From: Candidatus Epulonipiscium sp.
GTDB lineage: Bacteria; Bacillota_A; Clostridia; Lachnospirales; Cellulosilyticaceae
DNA: 64,000 nt
Reading direction: 5' to 3'
Assembly: GCA_012841565.1 (NCBI GenBank)
Contig: DUUM01000424.1
Span: 1-64,000, forward strand
This document shows positions 30,511 to 40,219 of this stretch, piece after piece. The notes beneath the pieces are model-generated. The model was not told where the DNA came from. It did no database searches and saw only the letters and a program-made list of their open reading frames with translations. The translations under genes were made by a program, and so were the position numbers. Each line of letters starts with the position of its first letter. The first letter of the stretch is position 1.

Positions 30511-32765
30511 GCATATATATCCGACAATTCAAATCTTACCATTTCACTTTTATCCTCATTCTCAATATCTTTTTGATTCTTAGCTATACTATTTAAAGTT
30601 CTAGTAGGGAATGTTACTGTAAAGGTACTTCCCTGTCCTAGAATGCTTTCTACCTTTATACTCCCTTGATGAAGTTCCACAATGGACTTTACTAAAGGCA
30701 ATCCAATTCCTGTTCCTTCAGATACACGGTGTAGGGATGTGTTTAATTGTTTAAATTTTTCAAAAATAGCATTTATCTCTTCTTTAGGTATGCCTATTCC
30801 ATTATCTTTTACTGATATTTCTATGGCATTTTCTTTTTCTACTAAATTAATCATTATAACCCCATTAGGATTTGAAAACTTGATTGCATTAGAGATCAAA
30901 TTCAGTAAGACCTTTTCAAATTTATAAACATCTAGTGCTATGATTATATCGTCAACTTGTGTATCAAATATAATTTCCATACCTTCTGTACTCACATATT
31001 CTGAAACTAATGCTACCATATCATCTATAATATCAACCACATTGCAATCAGCCAAATTTAATTTATACAATCCGGATTCTATATTAGAAACATCTAATAT
31101 ATTATTAATTAACCTAGTAAGCCTATAACAATTTCGCATAATAATTTTATTCGTGCTTCTAATATCATCCTTCATGGTTTCTGTAGAATCATTCTTTAAA
31201 TGTGCTGCTAATAGCTGTGAGGCACTAGATATTACATTTACTGGTGTTTTCAGTTCATGAGATACATTAATGAACATTTCATCTTGCGCTTTAAGTACCT
31301 TTTCTATTTGCCTATTAGCTATTTCTTCATCAGATATATCTATACTAATAGCAATTATTTTATCTATCTCCTTATGTTTATTATAAGTAGGTTGGAATAA
31401 TGTTTTTTCATACTTAACTTTTCCTTCTTCATTATATTCGTGTTTGTGTAGATAAGAGGAACCATTATCCATTGCCCTCTTAATATCTTGAATAGCATTT
31501 TTATCTTTCACCCTATAAAAATTAAAAAAACTCTTACCAATCAGTTCTAACACTGACTTTATATGTGGATTTCCTTTTTTAATCATATTAAAGGCATATT
31601 CGTTAATATAGTTAATTTTAAAATCTCCTGGATAAAATGATGCATAGCAGACTGAAACATCCTTTATATTTTCTTTAAATGTTAAATATTCCTCAATCCT
31701 ATAGCTATTTTCTATATCCCTATATATTAAAACGCCCCCCTCTACATTCCCTTTTTCATCATAAATAGGTATGCCATCACACTCGAAATAAGTCGTTGCT
31801 AAGTGACTAGTCCCAATTATAATCTGATTGTTAAACCTTTCTCCCCTTAAGACCCTTTGATCAGGAATATTTTCAAATAGTATCTTATCTCCATTAATAT
31901 CATTAATTCCAAAGGATTGATCTGCCATATTACTATTCACGTTTGTTTCTTTAGCAATAAATGGGGCTATCTTTTCCCTACCTACGGTATTTATATAGGT
32001 ATATTCTCCTTTACTGTTTATAATATTAATTGTATCTGACATATTATCTAATATTAGTTGCATTTCTCTTCGTTGTTTCTCTAAAAGTCTTCTTGTCTGA
32101 ACTCTTTCCGTTACATCGTAAAAAGAAGATACTAAATATTTTTTATTTTTATCTCCACACACCATTTTTGTATTTATATCCCAATAGGTTGCTCCCCCCC
32201 TTACATCTACTGACTCTATTTCATGTTCATGAAAAGTAATCTCTTTGTTTAATAACAATGAGATATCATTTGAAAACGTAGGTGGCTTGCCTATAATCTC
32301 CTTAGTGCTAATATTCATTAAAGATAACGTGTGAATATAGTTATCACTATGTCCTAGAAGAATACAGCCTGGATAACTAAAGATCGCCATAGATTCATTT
32401 GGATTGATATCAAAATTATTAAGATTATATAATATACACCTTAATATTGGGTCTAATTCTTCTTCTAAACAATGTACCTTATGATTTTTATTCAGTAATC
32501 CCTCACAACTAATTTTCACTTCTGTTAAATTATTATCTTTATTAAATATATATAAGTTCCGTACTTCTTCAATCTCTTGGACAGGTATTTGGCACTCACT
32601 TTTTAGTAATATACTTATATCTGCAAGTGATTTCCCGATCAACTCATTCTCTTTATAACCTGTTAATTGTATAAATTGTTTGTTTACCTTATAAACCATA
32701 TTATTGTTACTATATATGTACGCTTTTTCCACTGGTTCTATGTGTCTATTTTCCATGTTTAGCAC
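30507..32765 (-). CDS. Multi-PAS sensor histidine kinase
   Basis: 752 residues, no membrane segment, so cytoplasmic. PAS-like regions lie at about 10-60, 110-215, 235-355 and 365-480. The HisKA domain has the phospho-acceptor His503 in INVSHELKTPVN. The ATPase domain carries the N box (NLISNAIKFSNPNG), G1 (VKDNGIGIP) and G2 (GTGIGLPLVKS). It should autophosphorylate in response to an intracellular cue and donate to a response regulator. No regulator is adjacent (orphan kinase), which in Clostridia can mean input to Spo0A or other distant partners; that is speculation. The stop overlaps the convergent carbonic anhydrase stop. Confidence 0.9.
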   Translation of the reverse strand: MLNMENRHIEPVEKAYIYSNNNMVYKVNKQFIQLTGYKENELIGKSLADISILLKSECQIPVQEIEEVRNLYIFNKDNNLTEVKISCEGLLNKNHKVHCLEEELDPILRCILYNLNNFDINPNESMAIFSYPGCILLGHSDNYIHTLSLMNISTKEIIGKPPTFSNDISLLLNKEITFHEHEIESVDVRGGATYWDINTKMVCGDKNKKYLVSSFYDVTERVQTRRLLEKQRREMQLILDNMSDTINIINSKGEYTYINTVGREKIAPFIAKETNVNSNMADQSFGINDINGDKILFENIPDQRVLRGERFNNQIIIGTSHLATTYFECDGIPIYDEKGNVEGGVLIYRDIENSYRIEEYLTFKENIKDVSVCYASFYPGDFKINYINEYAFNMIKKGNPHIKSVLELIGKSFFNFYRVKDKNAIQDIKRAMDNGSSYLHKHEYNEEGKVKYEKTLFQPTYNKHKEIDKIIAISIDISDEEIANRQIEKVLKAQDEMFINVSHELKTPVNVISSASQLLAAHLKNDSTETMKDDIRSTNKIIMRNCYRLTRLINNILDVSNIESGLYKLNLADCNVVDIIDDMVALVSEYVSTEGMEIIFDTQVDDIIIALDVYKFEKVLLNLISNAIKFSNPNGVIMINLVEKENAIEISVKDNGIGIPKEEINAIFEKFKQLNTSLHRVSEGTGIGLPLVKSIVELHQGSIKVESILGQGSTFTVTFPTRTLNSIAKNQKDIENEDKSEMVRFELSDIYA

Positions 32766-32875
32766 CCCTGGGGTTTATATTTTATATACCATCATGCAAT
32801 ATTGAGTATTCTGAATCCCTTATATTATAACGCTACACAAAACCTTTGTCTATGTTTGTCGAAATATAAAAACAA

Positions 32876-32903
32876 GGAATGGTTAGCCGCAGCTTTCCAT
32901 TCC
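32876..32903 (-). terminator. Intrinsic terminator of the ferritin-like gene
   Basis: Minus strand stem GGAATGG/CCATTCC with an inner AGCTGCGGCT hairpin, followed by TTGTTTTTAT, 20 bp past the stop. Confidence 0.65.
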
Positions 32904-32922
32904 TCTATGCAATACTTATAGT

Positions 32923-33408
32923 CTAATAATCTTCTCTTACCCCAAACTCAGCATCTTCTACCCACTCTTCTGGCCTAGTAAGATGAATCACTAGTTGCTC
33001 GATAATTTTATAATGATCTTTTTCTTGATTAATTAAAAACTCAAATAATCCTTTTGCTTTTTCATCTGTTGTTTCTGCTAGAATTTTTTCATAAGCATCG
33101 ATGCTCTTTTTTTCCATCTCTAGTGCTAATCTGAAAGAATCTAATTGGGTTGGTAACTCTTTTATATCTAGTGCAAAATTTTCTATTTCCTTAAATAATC
33201 TTTTTGACTCTACAAGGGTTTCACTGGCTTTTAATTCATAACTCAGTTCTTCTGATTTACTTCTAAGAATATTTGCATGCTCTCTTTCATCCTTAGCTAA
33301 CATCGTAAACACATTGTTTAAAGAATTATCTTTATTCATTTCAGCTTGCTTTAAATAATATTGTTCTAAGTCAACTTCCATAGCAATTGCTACTGCTAAA
33401 ACATTCAT
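32923..33408 (-). CDS. Ferritin-like diiron protein (rubrerythrin-type)
   Basis: 161 residues forming a predicted four-helix bundle. Metal-ligand pattern: AMEVDLEQYY (Glu, helix 1), DEREHANIL (Glu-x-x-His, helix 2), ALEMEKKSIDAYEK (Glu, helix 3) and NQEKDHYKII (Glu-x-x-His, helix 4). This is the COG1633/rubrerythrin-like ferritin family; there is no rubredoxin tail. The probable role is peroxide or iron handling in an anaerobe. It is monocistronic with a good promoter at 33461-33490. Confidence 0.85.
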   Translation of the reverse strand: MNVLAVAIAMEVDLEQYYLKQAEMNKDNSLNNVFTMLAKDEREHANILRSKSEELSYELKASETLVESKRLFKEIENFALDIKELPTQLDSFRLALEMEKKSIDAYEKILAETTDEKAKGLFEFLINQEKDHYKIIEQLVIHLTRPEEWVEDAEFGVREDY

Positions 33409-33460
33409 TATTTTACCCCCTCTGATGTGTTTTGATAAGTTTGATTTGTATCTCGTTTAT

Positions 33461-33490
33461 ATTATAACATATACATGTCAGTAGATTCAA
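33461..33490 (-). promoter_or_regulatory. Promoter of the ferritin-like gene
   Basis: Minus strand: TTGAAT (33485-33490), 18-bp spacer, TATAAT (33461-33466) with an upstream TG giving an extended -10. About 50 bp before the ATG. Confidence 0.55.
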
Positions 33491-33571
33491 ACTCTGTATA
33501 CTTCGTGGCTACTTCATTAAGACGGCAAACATCTAGAGCCTTTTGATAGGTCAAATAAAGCTTGGATAACC

Positions 33572-34675
33572 TTATTTTTTTGAAAAACTATTACTATAAA
33601 TACGTATAATATCTTCTAAGCCCACTTCTTCTGTATGATTTTTTAGTTTCGCCTTATTAGAAATTAAATCCTTTGCATATTCTTTAATTTCTTCAGGGCT
33701 TATGTTAATCTTAACATCTATTAGCTTTTCAAAGATAGCTTCTAATTCTACTAAACTCGTTAACGCTAAAATATTTAGCATTTTATCTATCTTGGTTTGA
33801 TCTTTAAAAGACTTTAAATACGCTACGGTCAAAACACCATTTGCAAGCCCATGAGGCATTCCCTTAAAATAAGTAAGGGGATAACCCATGCCATGAGGCA
33901 AAGAAGTTCCATTTTGTGCGATTTGGATCCCAGCCAAAGCTGAGGCAAGCATCACATCTGATCTAAACTCATGGTCTAATTCTTTCTTCTCTAGTTTCTC
34001 AAAACAAGATTTAAATAACTCAAAGCCCTTTTCCCCATAGATATCTGACATGTAGGTACTATTTGAATTTAAATATCCCTCTACTAAATGAGTAAATGCA
34101 TCGATAGACGTATTAATAGTAATCTCATACGGTAAGTCAAATGTATACTTGGGATCCAAAAATGCAATCTTCGGAAATATACTTTGCCCTAAATTCTTCT
34201 TTGTTTTTTCTTTATTAGAGGTAACAATACTATACTGAGTAACTTCTGAACCTGTCCCTGAAGTTGTGGCAACAGCAATCACAGGAATACTTTCTAGGGT
34301 TCTTCCACTAAAAATATTATCTTTATTAATTTCAGGATTCTTTATAAATACAGCAATGGCTTTAGCTGCATCCATAGGTGAGCCTCCCCCTATACCGATA
34401 ATAAAATCCACATTGTGTTCTCTGCCTATGTGACTGCCTTTTTCGATTGTTTCTAAAGATGGATTCTCTTCCACTTCATCAAAAAGAATATATTCTATAC
34501 TACTTTCTACAAGTGCTTGGGTTATATCATCGTAAGCACCATTCTTTTTTGCAGAACTTCTGCCTGTAACAATTAAGGCTTTTGTGCCTATGCTACTAAA
34601 TATTTCTTTGTTTTTAAAAACAACATCTTCACCAAAATACATTTGGGTTGGCATTAAATATTTAAAATTCATCAT
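33572..34675 (-). CDS. Iron-containing alcohol dehydrogenase
   Basis: 367 residues. The N-terminal dinucleotide fold has GIGGGSPMDAAKA (about residue 95). The C-terminal helical domain carries metal ligands: Asp/His in IDAFTHLVEGYL, and two His in LPHGMGYPLTYFKGMPHG. This is the type III (Fe-ADH) family, which reduces aldehydes or oxidises alcohols with NAD(P)H; the substrate is unknown. It is 58 bp downstream of the GH2 gene and could be the tail of the hemicellulose operon, or an independent gene. Confidence 0.88.
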   Translation of the reverse strand: MMNFKYLMPTQMYFGEDVVFKNKEIFSSIGTKALIVTGRSSAKKNGAYDDITQALVESSIEYILFDEVEENPSLETIEKGSHIGREHNVDFIIGIGGGSPMDAAKAIAVFIKNPEINKDNIFSGRTLESIPVIAVATTSGTGSEVTQYSIVTSNKEKTKKNLGQSIFPKIAFLDPKYTFDLPYEITINTSIDAFTHLVEGYLNSNSTYMSDIYGEKGFELFKSCFEKLEKKELDHEFRSDVMLASALAGIQIAQNGTSLPHGMGYPLTYFKGMPHGLANGVLTVAYLKSFKDQTKIDKMLNILALTSLVELEAIFEKLIDVKINISPEEIKEYAKDLISNKAKLKNHTEEVGLEDIIRIYSNSFSKK

Positions 34676-34733
34676 ATGTCCTCCTGTTTAGATAGTATAA
34701 GTCTTTAATTATATCTATTGTACCATATGATGA

Positions 34734-37700
34734 CTAGCTAAACTTAAACCACTTAAAGTCAAAATTGCTTCCTGGTAAAAATATAAACTCTACGTCTCCA
34801 CGCCCCTCTATAGAGTCAATATCAAAAACTTTACTTTGAAAATCTTCCGAGTGTTTAAATTCCAAAATCTTATTAAAACTTTCCTTATTTGTTTTTACTT
34901 GTATCCGAATAGAACTACTCTCATTAATAGCTCTTCCGCAAATCGTAATTTGAGAAGCTCTATTAAATTCCATTAGTGATTTGGGATTAGTGATATTAAA
35001 ATCCATCTCTTTAAAAATAATTGTTACATTATTTCCAATATCACCAATTCCCCATTCCTGTGGTGTAAAGCTATCACCATAAATTTCATCACAATGACTG
35101 ACATATAACTTTTCGTATGCTTTTGCTAGTTTTTGAAATGAAAATCCTTTTATGTGAATTTTTTTTGTCAAAATAAAAGTTAGACAAGTAATCCCCTTAA
35201 GTCTTTTTGATAGTTTATAGGTTTCTTCTTGGTAAACATTCCATTTAGATTCTTTCTGGTATATTACCTTATTTAAACAAATACCCTCTTCTGTTTCAGG
35301 AATTCCTTCCCATATTTCTATTTCATAAGGTTCATCGGTTAATGCAAAAATAGGAATGGTCAGCTGATCCGATCCAAACTCTCCAAAATCCAGATCTTTA
35401 AACCCAACAACCGTCTTACCATCTCGACTTGTGGCCACGCCTCTTTCATTACCACTGGTGACTTCTCCTTGGGAATAATCATATAACCCGCCACTAATAA
35501 AACTATAAGGATTTTTATAGGCCTTCCCTAAGTCCTCTGCCTTAAATTCTAGTTCTGAAATAATATCAGGATGGCCCTTGCCATTGGTTGCCATACATCT
35601 TAATCTAAATTCCCCGTCGCCAATGGCTGTCACTTCACAACCGTTTTTATCCACTTTTATTTTTCCTATATTCGAATCGATGCCTACATCATTTACAACT
35701 CTCCAACTTAAATCTTCATATGTGGCATTATAAGGTCTCGTAATAGCTTTTACATGAATTTTAGTACATTCTTTATTAAGAACTTGCCCTGAATCTGCCA
35801 TTAACTGAATCTTTCTTATAGGCACTAAATCTGCATAGGTATCTTTCGTTACTTCTAATATTTGAGAAGGATAACTAAGATTACCACTTAATAACTGCTG
35901 CTTAGCTTCCCCTACTAGGTCTATTTCCTTTGATGTAAAGGTTATGCTAACAGGTTCCATATCCTTCGCACTAACTTCAACTATAATTTTTCCTGGTTCT
36001 AATGTCGCCCCTATAACCGCTGAGCATTTACCTGAAAAAAGTCGTTTTGTACTTCCTTTATATTGATTTTGATCCGTACTATCACCATTATCAATTCCTA
36101 ATAAATTCCCTTGCCCTGCTATTTTTATGTTAATCCTGTTATTTGCATTTTCAACTGGATTATCTTCTTTATCTAATGCTGAAATTGTAAGATATAGCAG
36201 GTCTGTACCGTTAGCTAATAGTATATTTTTGTTAGCCTTTATTTTTAGTTTAACAGGATCTCCAAAGCTTTTTCTTATATGAGTAGCGACTATATTGCCA
36301 GTCACATCATACGCCTCTGCTGTTAGTTCTCCTTCTATAAAAGGTATCTTCCATGTTTTAATAATATCTTTATCTTTCTTATGGTTAATATAGGCCTCAC
36401 CAATCAATTCCGTATTAAGAAACAACTTCATATAAGGCGCATTGGTACAGACACGCACATCAATTATTTGACCTTCATTAAAATCCCAATATGGGAATAT
36501 GTGTATCATAGGATCCTCTTTATAATTCGTCCAAGCCGACTTATAGACATAGTAGGAATCCTTTGGAAAACCAGCTGTATCAATTTGCCCGAAATAAGAA
36601 TTTCTTGTATGGTAGGGGGTTGGTTCCCCAATATAATCAAATCCCGTCCATATAAACTGTCCAAGAGAGAACTTTTGATCTCTATCAAAGGTTATACAGT
36701 CTTCGATTGATTTAGCCCCCCAGCTAGTTGAGCTATTGCCTAAAGATGAGCATTGTAAATCGTCATCTGCCAGAATACTTCTATCATAGGGAAAGTGGTA
36801 TATCCCACGACTCTGAACAATTGATGAAGTTTCACTACCATAAATAACCCAGTCTGCATGTTCTTTATGATGTGCTTTATAATACTTTTCTGCATAATTA
36901 TAACCTACAACTTTTACAATATCAGCACATATTTTTGCATTTTCCCAAGGCATATAGTTAGAGCCAATAGTCACTACGGCATTTTCTTTAGGATCAAACG
37001 ACTTCACTAAATCCATTAAGGTTTGAGTAATTGTTTGTCCTCGTTTGTCTATGTGCGTATCATAAATTTCATTCCCGATACTCCACATGATCAAGCTAAC
37101 ATGGTTTCTATCGCGCTTTACCCACTGTTCTATGTCCTTTTTGACCCATTCTTTGAAAAAACGCGCATAATCAAATGTTGTCTTACTTCGTTCCCACATA
37201 TCAAATGCCTCTGATACAACAAGAAATCCCATTTCATCTGTTAATTCCATAAAACCAGGTGATGGCATGTTATGAGCAGTTCGAATTGCATTAACACCCA
37301 TACCCTTCAATATTTCAAGTCGTCTTCTCATAGCTGTCTTGTTAAACGCAGCACCTAAGCACCCCAAATCATGATGTTCACACACACCATTTAATTTCAT
37401 TGATTGGCCATTTAGAAAAAAACCTTTTTCTGAATCTAAAACTATTTCCTTAAATCCTACTTTTTGCACATGTTTTTCTATAATTATATTATCTTGAATA
37501 AGTTCTGTTGTTAAATCATATAAATTGGGACAATTAACAGACCACAGCTTAGGAAATTCAATAGCCATAGTCTGTTTTATTGTTTGCTCATGATCCTTTG
37601 GATAAATCTGCTTGGTATGAGAAACAATGGGGTCTTGATTTTCAGATAAAGTGTGCCTTATCCCTATTTCACCAGTGGCATTCACATTCGTTTCGATATC

Positions 37701-38198
37701 CATCTGCCATATATACTCTTTTTTAGCAGTAGATACATAAATGCCATAGGGCTTAATATGGTTTTGTCCTCTTTTAATGAGCCAGACATCCCTATAAATC
37801 CCAGCTCCTGAATACCACCTAGAATTGGGACTTTCATGCCTAACTTGAACAACAATTTCATTTTCTCCCTTGACAATAGCTTTTGATATATCTATTTCGA
37901 AAGTAGTATAACCATACTTCCATTCACCAACAATTTTACCATTCATATAAATCGTTGAATCCATATAAACACCTTCAAAACATATGCTCATTAAATCTTC
38001 CAAGGCATTCATTTGAAATGTTTTTCTATACCAACCTGAACTGGTTTCATATAAGTTTTCTGTATCATAGATCAGCCAATCATGAGGCAAAGTAACTGGT
38101 TTAAATTTATTTAAGTCTGCTACAACTTCTGAATAAGTGGCATCAATGGGATGTTTTGCAAAAGACCAAAAATAATTAAATAAATTTTTCTCATACAT
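34734..38198 (-). CDS. Glycoside hydrolase family 2 beta-galactosidase-like enzyme
   Basis: 1154 residues without a signal peptide. The N-terminal sugar-binding jelly roll starts FNYFWSFAKHP and includes SGWYRKTF and YSGAGIYRDVWL. An Ig-like domain and a TIM barrel follow: acid/base Glu377 in MWSIGNE, nucleophile Glu456 in IYGSETSS, and GVCEHHDLGCLGAAF. The C-terminal half has Ig-like/DUF4982-type domains (about 575-860) and a carbohydrate-binding-like region. Beta-galactosidase is most likely, but GH2 also includes mannosidase and arabinosidase activities. The context (GH3, GH67, acetylesterase) fits debranching of hemicellulose oligosaccharides after import. Confidence 0.87.
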   Translation of the reverse strand: MYEKNLFNYFWSFAKHPIDATYSEVVADLNKFKPVTLPHDWLIYDTENLYETSSGWYRKTFQMNALEDLMSICFEGVYMDSTIYMNGKIVGEWKYGYTTFEIDISKAIVKGENEIVVQVRHESPNSRWYSGAGIYRDVWLIKRGQNHIKPYGIYVSTAKKEYIWQMDIETNVNATGEIGIRHTLSENQDPIVSHTKQIYPKDHEQTIKQTMAIEFPKLWSVNCPNLYDLTTELIQDNIIIEKHVQKVGFKEIVLDSEKGFFLNGQSMKLNGVCEHHDLGCLGAAFNKTAMRRRLEILKGMGVNAIRTAHNMPSPGFMELTDEMGFLVVSEAFDMWERSKTTFDYARFFKEWVKKDIEQWVKRDRNHVSLIMWSIGNEIYDTHIDKRGQTITQTLMDLVKSFDPKENAVVTIGSNYMPWENAKICADIVKVVGYNYAEKYYKAHHKEHADWVIYGSETSSIVQSRGIYHFPYDRSILADDDLQCSSLGNSSTSWGAKSIEDCITFDRDQKFSLGQFIWTGFDYIGEPTPYHTRNSYFGQIDTAGFPKDSYYVYKSAWTNYKEDPMIHIFPYWDFNEGQIIDVRVCTNAPYMKLFLNTELIGEAYINHKKDKDIIKTWKIPFIEGELTAEAYDVTGNIVATHIRKSFGDPVKLKIKANKNILLANGTDLLYLTISALDKEDNPVENANNRINIKIAGQGNLLGIDNGDSTDQNQYKGSTKRLFSGKCSAVIGATLEPGKIIVEVSAKDMEPVSITFTSKEIDLVGEAKQQLLSGNLSYPSQILEVTKDTYADLVPIRKIQLMADSGQVLNKECTKIHVKAITRPYNATYEDLSWRVVNDVGIDSNIGKIKVDKNGCEVTAIGDGEFRLRCMATNGKGHPDIISELEFKAEDLGKAYKNPYSFISGGLYDYSQGEVTSGNERGVATSRDGKTVVGFKDLDFGEFGSDQLTIPIFALTDEPYEIEIWEGIPETEEGICLNKVIYQKESKWNVYQEETYKLSKRLKGITCLTFILTKKIHIKGFSFQKLAKAYEKLYVSHCDEIYGDSFTPQEWGIGDIGNNVTIIFKEMDFNITNPKSLMEFNRASQITICGRAINESSSIRIQVKTNKESFNKILEFKHSEDFQSKVFDIDSIEGRGDVEFIFLPGSNFDFKWFKFS

Positions 38199-38226
38199 CT
38201 ATATCTATACCTCCTAGTATTTGAGA

Positions 38227-40167
38227 TTAATTATGATTAAAAGTATGAATAAAAGGTTTAGCAGGAAATTCTTCGCTGTTGTACAAAGCTGCATATCTAG
38301 GATTATCCAGATGAGCATAGCTAATGTCATATGTTCTTACTACTTGCTCTGGGAGATCAATACTAATTTCATCTTTTCCCATTAGAATTCCTTTTACAGG
38401 AATCCATTTTTTTATCTTTTTATCTGCACCACTTTTTTCTATATCACAATATAGACTAAAATAAATAGGTGATTTAATTTTCATCCCTTCACCTACGTTA
38501 TCAAATTTTAGAATACATTTATTATCTTTCTCATCTACAGTCTTTAAAAGAGGCCCTTTATACATTTCAGACTGGTTGCTGATCAAGCATTGCATACTCG
38601 TTGCTAATCTTTGACCAAGTATTTTTTTCTGTAGTGGATGAATATCGAAAGCCTCTCCTTTATCTATGCTCACTACCATTGCTGTACCATCAAGCATTAA
38701 CCCTTCTTCTTGTTCTTTCCTCAATATCGCCGATGGCCCTGGAGAACCAGCTATTTCAGGTGCCCCATAGTTTGCCAACTGCACAAAGGCAAAAGGTAAA
38801 TTCTCACTTTCAAAATCTTTCCTAAATAACTTAATCATTTCTTGGAACAGCTTACCATAACCTTCTGAATCCTCTACATTTGACTCCCCTTGATACCACA
38901 ATACTCCCTTTAACTTAAGTTTTTTTAGGGGGTCAATCATTGCATAGTATAACCCAGTGGGTTTATTGGTAAAAAAGGTCCTAGCTGGCTGAGGTTTAGT
39001 GATGGCACCAATTTTGTAATACCATTCATCTCGTAAAGGTATGCGCATATTCTTACTTTTTGTTATTATATGATAGGGTTTTGTAGGCGTAAATTCTCCT
39101 TTACCATCATGTATATAATGTTTGATCATAATCGTATTTCTACCTTCTTTTAATAGACCACTAGGGATTGTGTATTTTCTAGGAGGGTATTGGTAAGCAG
39201 TGCTACCAACCTTTAGTCCATTAACCCACACTTCATCTGCATCAACAATAGTACCCAAGTGTAAATAGACTTCTTCTTGGTTCATTTTCATAATGATATC
39301 AGACCTTAAGTTCAGTGGTTTTTGTAACCACACAATACCACTTATGTTTTTTAACTTCTCAACTTGATCATATTTTGTGGGTATTGTTATTTTATTGGGA
39401 TAGGGATCGGATGAAAATCCCTCTTCTAGAAAAGCATCTTTTAGAATATCTTCTTCTAAGAGATTTTCCGTCCAATTTGTAATATTTTTTTCGTCTATCT
39501 TTATTTTCTCTTGTACATAGTTTTCACGGTGGCAATCTTCTAGTTCCTTTAAATGATTTTTCCTATATTTTTTAATCAGAGTTTCATTACACCACGCTTC
39601 AATGGGCGAACCTCCAACTGCTGCTTGTATTAATCCAATATTTAGTCCCTGGTCATAAGATTGGAAATGCTTGGCGAAAAAATATCCAATTGCACTAAAG
39701 GTTTCCATTGTACTAGATTCTAACCCAACCCACTCACCCGATGCAATGCCCCTGTTTTCTCCTTTGAAAACAGGTTCTTTAGGCATTGTAAATTGGTGAA
39801 TGACACGGGTACTATTCGAATTTAAGTCATTGCTTAATTCTTTTTCGTACAAATCAAAAACACGTGAAATAGGTAGCTCCATGTTGGATTGTCCGGCCAG
39901 TAAAAACACTTCTCCAAAATATAAATCTCTTATTATTTCTTGGGTAGAACCCTGTATAGACATTTCAAATGGGCCACTATTTTCTTGTTCATCCAATATA
40001 ACTTCCCAATATCCAGTTTCATCAGCACATGTATTGTAATCTATGTTATTAATGGACACAGTCATTTTTTGATTAGGTATATCATGTCCATAAATCTTAT
40101 TCTTGGTATTTCTTTGCAAAACAAGCCCATCACTAAATATTTTATCTACCCCAAGTTTACCACACAT
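38227..40167 (-). CDS. Sialate O-acetylesterase-type (SGNH/SASA) carbohydrate esterase
   Basis: About 646 residues from MCGKLGVDKIFSDGLVLQ; an in-frame GTG at 40179 is an alternative and neither start has a strong ribosome binding site. The nucleophile Ser is in LLAGQSNMELP (about residue 95); WYQGESNVED and the late FDIHPLQKK (Asp/His) complete an SGNH-type triad. An inserted jelly-roll domain lies at about 275-380 (VWLQKPLNLRSDI). In hemicellulose loci this family removes acetyl groups from xylan or other glycans, despite its sialate name. Cytoplasmic as no signal peptide is seen. It lies 28 bp from the GH2 gene. Confidence 0.83.
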   Translation of the reverse strand: MCGKLGVDKIFSDGLVLQRNTKNKIYGHDIPNQKMTVSINNIDYNTCADETGYWEVILDEQENSGPFEMSIQGSTQEIIRDLYFGEVFLLAGQSNMELPISRVFDLYEKELSNDLNSNSTRVIHQFTMPKEPVFKGENRGIASGEWVGLESSTMETFSAIGYFFAKHFQSYDQGLNIGLIQAAVGGSPIEAWCNETLIKKYRKNHLKELEDCHRENYVQEKIKIDEKNITNWTENLLEEDILKDAFLEEGFSSDPYPNKITIPTKYDQVEKLKNISGIVWLQKPLNLRSDIIMKMNQEEVYLHLGTIVDADEVWVNGLKVGSTAYQYPPRKYTIPSGLLKEGRNTIMIKHYIHDGKGEFTPTKPYHIITKSKNMRIPLRDEWYYKIGAITKPQPARTFFTNKPTGLYYAMIDPLKKLKLKGVLWYQGESNVEDSEGYGKLFQEMIKLFRKDFESENLPFAFVQLANYGAPEIAGSPGPSAILRKEQEEGLMLDGTAMVVSIDKGEAFDIHPLQKKILGQRLATSMQCLISNQSEMYKGPLLKTVDEKDNKCILKFDNVGEGMKIKSPIYFSLYCDIEKSGADKKIKKWIPVKGILMGKDEISIDLPEQVVRTYDISYAHLDNPRYAALYNSEEFPAKPFIHTFNHN

Positions 40168-40219
40168 TCTTACACCCACATTTCTGTTATTTTGTTCCCG
40201 TTATTTTATTCCTAATATT